A stretch of DNA of 64,000 bases from Paragonimus skrjabini miyazakii (lineage: Eukaryota; Platyhelminthes; Trematoda; Plagiorchiida; Troglotrematidae): NCBI GenBank assembly GCA_014338405.1, contig JTDE01000200.1, positions 62,001-126,000 of the forward strand, written 5' to 3'. Both the position numbers and the translations under genes were made by a program. Positions 60,201 through 64,000 of the stretch are shown piece after piece; position 1 is the first letter of the stretch, and every line of letters begins with the position of its first letter. The notes under the pieces were generated by a model. That model made no database searches, had not been told where the DNA came from, and was given only the letters and a program-made list of their open reading frames with translations.

Positions 60201-63200
60201 TATCCAATGAAGCGCTTCGGAGAGTCCATAATTTAGTTCCAATAAGACTATTTTCTAGAAAGTAATTAAGAGGTATGTTTTGCAAACAAGTTGAACATCA
60301 AGTCACAACTAATTGCAACATTACATTCAGATGGTTTTTGTAGCCTGTTCCTTTTGAGAAAAGAACTTCTGGATTTCAAAGTTATTCGTGCTAGGTCCCA
60401 TTGGTAGGATATGATCTTATCTGAGCTTCGGTACCTGTATTTGCGAGTCCAGTATGCTGTCTTACATCAGGTGTCACATGAACATACATTAAATCCTTTA
60501 TACTCTAAACAAGGTACCTGTCACCAAGTGATCACTGGCAGTCCATGGCGGATACTACTAACACAACTGTCAACACACGTGTTCCAATTAAATAAGCCGG
60601 ACCAAATTTGATGTCACTAAAGTAGTTAACAAAGAAACAGTCGAGAATATTTGGTTAATTAATCAACTCATCTCATTATGAGGTTGAATGCAGAGATTTG
60701 GTAAATGCAGCTGCCGTCAAGACCACAACATAAGAAACTGTTTTGTGATTAGTCCAGATTACTGACGCAGAGGACAGACTGTGATTGCGTGTGTTATATC
60801 TGTGCGATGAGTTCCTATTAGACCAATCTCTCCGATCAGAGAGCATGTGCATAATCGATGACTCTGCACCAATTTAACATTAGGGTTATCTAATGTTTTA
60901 GTCTGCCTTCTATTACCCCCATTCGACTAGGGTTTTGCCTTTTTGCTACGCCTACTCCCGTTGTTTTGATCTCGTTTAAACCTAGTAAAGCTGTCTGGGC
61001 GCAAATCTACATCTAGTGAAATTACCTCACTACAGCTCCCAAATCGCTGGAGTTTTGGGCAGCATTATTTCTTTTTAAGGTTAGTGATCGTAAGAAACTC
61101 GCCAAATAGAGATCAATCACATTGTTGCAAGTTGACTCCCAGTTATCTGATGCCTGATTTGATGGCCTGTTAGACGAGCACCTGGCTCTACCTGCGTCAA
61201 TTCCTACTATCGAACATAGACTTCGAAGGCAGTGTTTTCAAGCTGCCAATAAAACTACTGTCCAAGAAGGAGGAGCAGAGGAGGTTTTTGACGACAATCA
61301 AGTTGATGGCCTCCTGTTTGGCCTTTCTAACATATCTAAGTGAGTTTATCATTCAGTGGTCACGCGCAGCGTTTCTGAAGTATGCTACAAACGATTCTCT
61401 ACTTATGTAGTACACTGATTACTATAGTGTAACGATTAACAATGTACTATGATTGAAATGGCGCTAAATGTGATTTGCTACAACATTCACACGAAGACCA
61501 CCATTGTTTAATTTGTTCCTGCTTGTGGACTCTATACTACTGTTACACGCTGACGACACCACTAATTAATGCCTGTAGATATTATGCCAGAGAGTAATTT
61601 GTTGAAAGATATAGACGTTCTGCACCGCTGAGCTACCGTGTAGTATGACAAAATGTTGGATAATTCAGCTTCGCAAGACCTATTGTAAAACTTACGTCCT
61701 CATAGGCAAAAAGCTGAGTACCTTCAACCGTAAACGGACCCCGGGGGAACGGACGTTTCAACTGTCCTTAATCTCTTTGTAAACTATACTTCAATGTTAG
61801 AGAAAGTTAATTCATTCCTAATGCTTCCAGAGTTTATTCTTTTGGTTGTATTTCTTGAAGGGTATTGTACTCATTGAAAGAGTGTAACAAACAGCGAAAA
61901 ATCGGTTCACATGTTCAGCCAGGTTGCATAAAACATAACAATCTCCCATGTGTTATCGATATCGAAGATGTTTTACTTTTGCCATATACCAGTATCCAAA
62001 AAAGCACAACATACACTGCGAAACTTACTCTCGTCTAGTCCAACTCGCCATCCCTGAAGCCATATTAGTAAATGAGCCGGTTGAGTTGCAGACAATAATT
62101 GTTCGATAGATCACATTATCAGAGTTTGTGTTGAGGTTGTTAACACCAACTGTTTTCAGATGTAAGCTTGATGCACATACTCGGAAAATCTGGGCTAGTC
62201 TTCAGGTAGCTTGGTCATTAGAGTCAGTTTGACAAAATTTGTTTACTGCTGATATTTCACAGTGTTCATCAGCTAGCTATTGCCTGTTACATGCAAAATT
62301 TGCTTACTTTAGTTTTCTTAGGCTATAAGTTAGTTTATTTTCTGCCGTCCAATTTTATTATCAGTCCGTTTTTACATTTTTTTTTCACATTATTACTTCC
62401 ACAGCAACTAACAATCAGCAACAGCAAAACCACTATACTGTCTGCATATCACTCTTTCTGAACCGTATAATACAGAGCTAGACATATGTGATCATCTTCC
62501 CTTACATTCAATTTACAGCTGCTTCCGAATTCCAAGTATCCAAACATTTAGCCAGAGTAGCATCTGGACAAAGATACAGAGTCTATATCTCCGTATAAGA
62601 AAATCTATGCTCTAGTGTTGGGAAGCAACACACCCGCAGCTTGAATCTAGCAATGCTCTTTGAAACAAGCCGGTTGAAAAATCTACTTCCGCGTAAAAAT
62701 TATAATCAACCTTGAGATGTGTTCTGTTTAAAACAAACATGAGAAAATTGACTTAACTCAGTTAACTCTTGTGTATTTTTGGGCACACTAGTCAAGTTCC
62801 ATGAATTGTTGGTAGGTATACGCTGTACATATAAATAACGACAGCGATTTGGTTAAGCCAACTCCGCTTACACGATATCAGATGCAAATACTTTGAGATC
62901 TATGTGATTGACATATTTTCGGTTGTCTTAACCATACTCAAGAGTACTTGCTGAACTAATCACTGAAAGTCGGTGTTCCACATCGAAATTATGCATCAAG
63001 TTATACCATACTACAATTACAATCCTAGGGTTGTTATGTGACAACTCTGTATTTTACCAATCGTTTACCATTTAGATCCCGACTCTACTCACTGAGTTGC
63101 TCTGAATTATGCAGTCATCCATGCCGACTAACCTCCTTTGTATCATGTTTAATGAGTCTCCAGAACGGTCAGGTGTGATAGCCGTACGGAAATTTCCTCT

Positions 63201-63519
63201 TCATTCAACTGATGTTGTCAGTAGTCAATGCGCTGTAATTGCGGGCCCTCACTGTTGATTAGAGATTGGGCTCCTAGCGACTTGAAACTAATTTGTCTAG
63301 CGATAATGACGCAGCGCTTGTGATTAGAATACCAACTAGGCTGAACACACATTCAGATTTACATAAACTTTCTGATCTTCTTTCAATCCGTAAATTTTCT
63401 ATGGATCCTACGAACGGTACGGAGTCTCAAATGTACATATAACCCAACAACACTAAAATAGTACTGATGAACAGTAGAGAATTTGGGTTTTTCATATAGA
63501 CTGAACGTCATCCACAATT
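57216..63519. other. No recognisable gene
   Basis: ORFs of up to 81 codons without recognised domains. A C-rich run (CCCCCCCC) lies at about 59777-59786. The final 185 bases after the last SINE (63816-64000) also show nothing. Confidence 0.5.
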
Positions 63520-63815
63520 GATCGCAGCTGTCGCATTCCTATAGACTTTCCAGTCGGCTCCTTTCGAAAAGAAGCACTAGATTCGAGTTCCGTTCTCACC
63601 AGTACTCGTCAGTAGTGCCTACCTTTGCCATAGTAGGACTAGAACTTCGGTCACGCTGTTCATGAGGCAATCGTATTTACCATTGCGCTAATGACCTCAC
63701 ACTAGGCACGACCCAGTTATCATATGTGAACACTCAACCACTTTCGCATGTGAGTAATGATCAGGTTGCCCGATCGCCTCAATACGAAACACAGTAATTG
63801 CCCTGTTAACTCCAG
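63520..63815 (-). repeat. tRNA-derived SINE (Sm-alpha-like), copy 3 (best preserved)
   Basis: Minus-strand copy. On that strand the A box is GGTCATTAGCGCAATGG (63696-63680) and the B box GAAGTTCTAGTCC (63648-63636), both recognisable Pol III promoter boxes. About 20 bases after the B box comes a hammerhead with intact helix I, then CGAAAGGAGCCGACTGG and GCGACAGCTGCGATCAA, shared with the other copies. Known family: schistosome Sm-alpha repeats are tRNA-like SINEs carrying hammerheads. Assignment to that family is inferred from architecture, not from a sequence match. Confidence 0.78.
63574..63618 (-). ncRNA. Type I hammerhead ribozyme (one core change) in SINE copy 3
   Basis: Minus-strand order: stem I 5' strand GCACTA (63618-63613), CTGACGA (63612-63606, fits CTGANGA), a weak stem II (63605-63592), GGAA in place of GAAA (63591-63588), minimal stem III CTC/GAA, cleavage dinucleotide TC (63581-63580), and stem I 3' strand TAGTGC (63579-63574). 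Helix I is a perfect six pairs. The other copies keep GAAA, so the family consensus is a complete type I hammerhead. This copy has one core substitution. Confidence 0.68.
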
Positions 63816-64000
63816 TCGTGTTGTTATCATTTTCATACATAATCTTTTTTGTATCGATCACTAAGTACAACAGCCAAATGTGCCTACTTTAGTACATACT
63901 TTTCTATGTAAAAGGTAGTTTGACCGTTCAGTTAAAAAAAACTTTGACGTGCAAAAAGATAAGTATGCCACAACAATAAAAGAATTGATGTTTTATGAGA

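Noticed and set aside
1..64000. CRISPR arrays, operons, rRNA or prokaryotic features
   Set aside because: No regularly spaced repeats, no rRNA-like sequence and no long contiguous genes; the content is plainly that of a eukaryotic, repeat-rich nuclear genome.

Overview
This window looks like gene-poor nuclear DNA from a digenean fluke, most likely a schistosomatid. The DNA is AT-rich with no long open host gene. Nearly everything recognisable is a retroelement relic. The best pointers to the taxon are three diverged copies of a tRNA-derived SINE that carries a hammerhead-ribozyme core just after its B box, the architecture known from schistosome Sm-alpha repeats. Penelope-like elements (PLEs) with a hammerhead in their tail fit this too. 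Species is not determinable here.

Layout. 1-4532: no gene seen. 4533-7060 (minus): 5'-truncated, frame-broken APE-type non-LTR retrotransposon (LINE) with RT, a C-terminal zinc finger and a TGATAATGAT-type 3' tail. 15855-18845 (minus): a 2,991-bp unit with Gypsy-type gag, CCHC knuckle, aspartic protease, RT and RNase H, but no integrase. It ends in 45-bp terminal INVERTED repeats (one mismatch) with TG...CA tips and a 4-bp CTAC target-site duplication, not in LTRs. 23560-23935: GIY-YIG relic of a PLE. 27085-27300 and 32840-33090: two diverged copies of a PLE-tail/tRNA-like repeat. 33195-33857: two possible exons. 38325-38625: SINE. 41830-42950: 3' half of a PLE with an intact-looking GIY-YIG domain, a hammerhead ribozyme and a tRNA-like module. 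43571-43700: near-perfect fold-back around a (TA)n loop. 45596-46083: candidate ORF and a retropepsin-like fragment. 47623-48101: two weak exon candidates. 50165-51830: a fuller but dead PLE (RT motif C is YVDH) with a decayed hammerhead. 56975-57215 and 63520-63815: two more SINE copies.

How it fits together. There is no operon-like or pathway organisation. The elements are parasitic and mostly dead: the LINE and the 50-kb PLE are inactivated, the Gypsy unit has one amber codon and two frameshifts in pol, while its 452-codon gag-protease frame and its terminal repeats are intact. The most unusual items are that integrase-less, TIR-bounded gag-pol unit and the repeated pairing of hammerhead ribozymes with tRNA-like modules in two unrelated repeat families (SINE and PLE tail). 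All assignments come from reading the sequence; no database search was possible.
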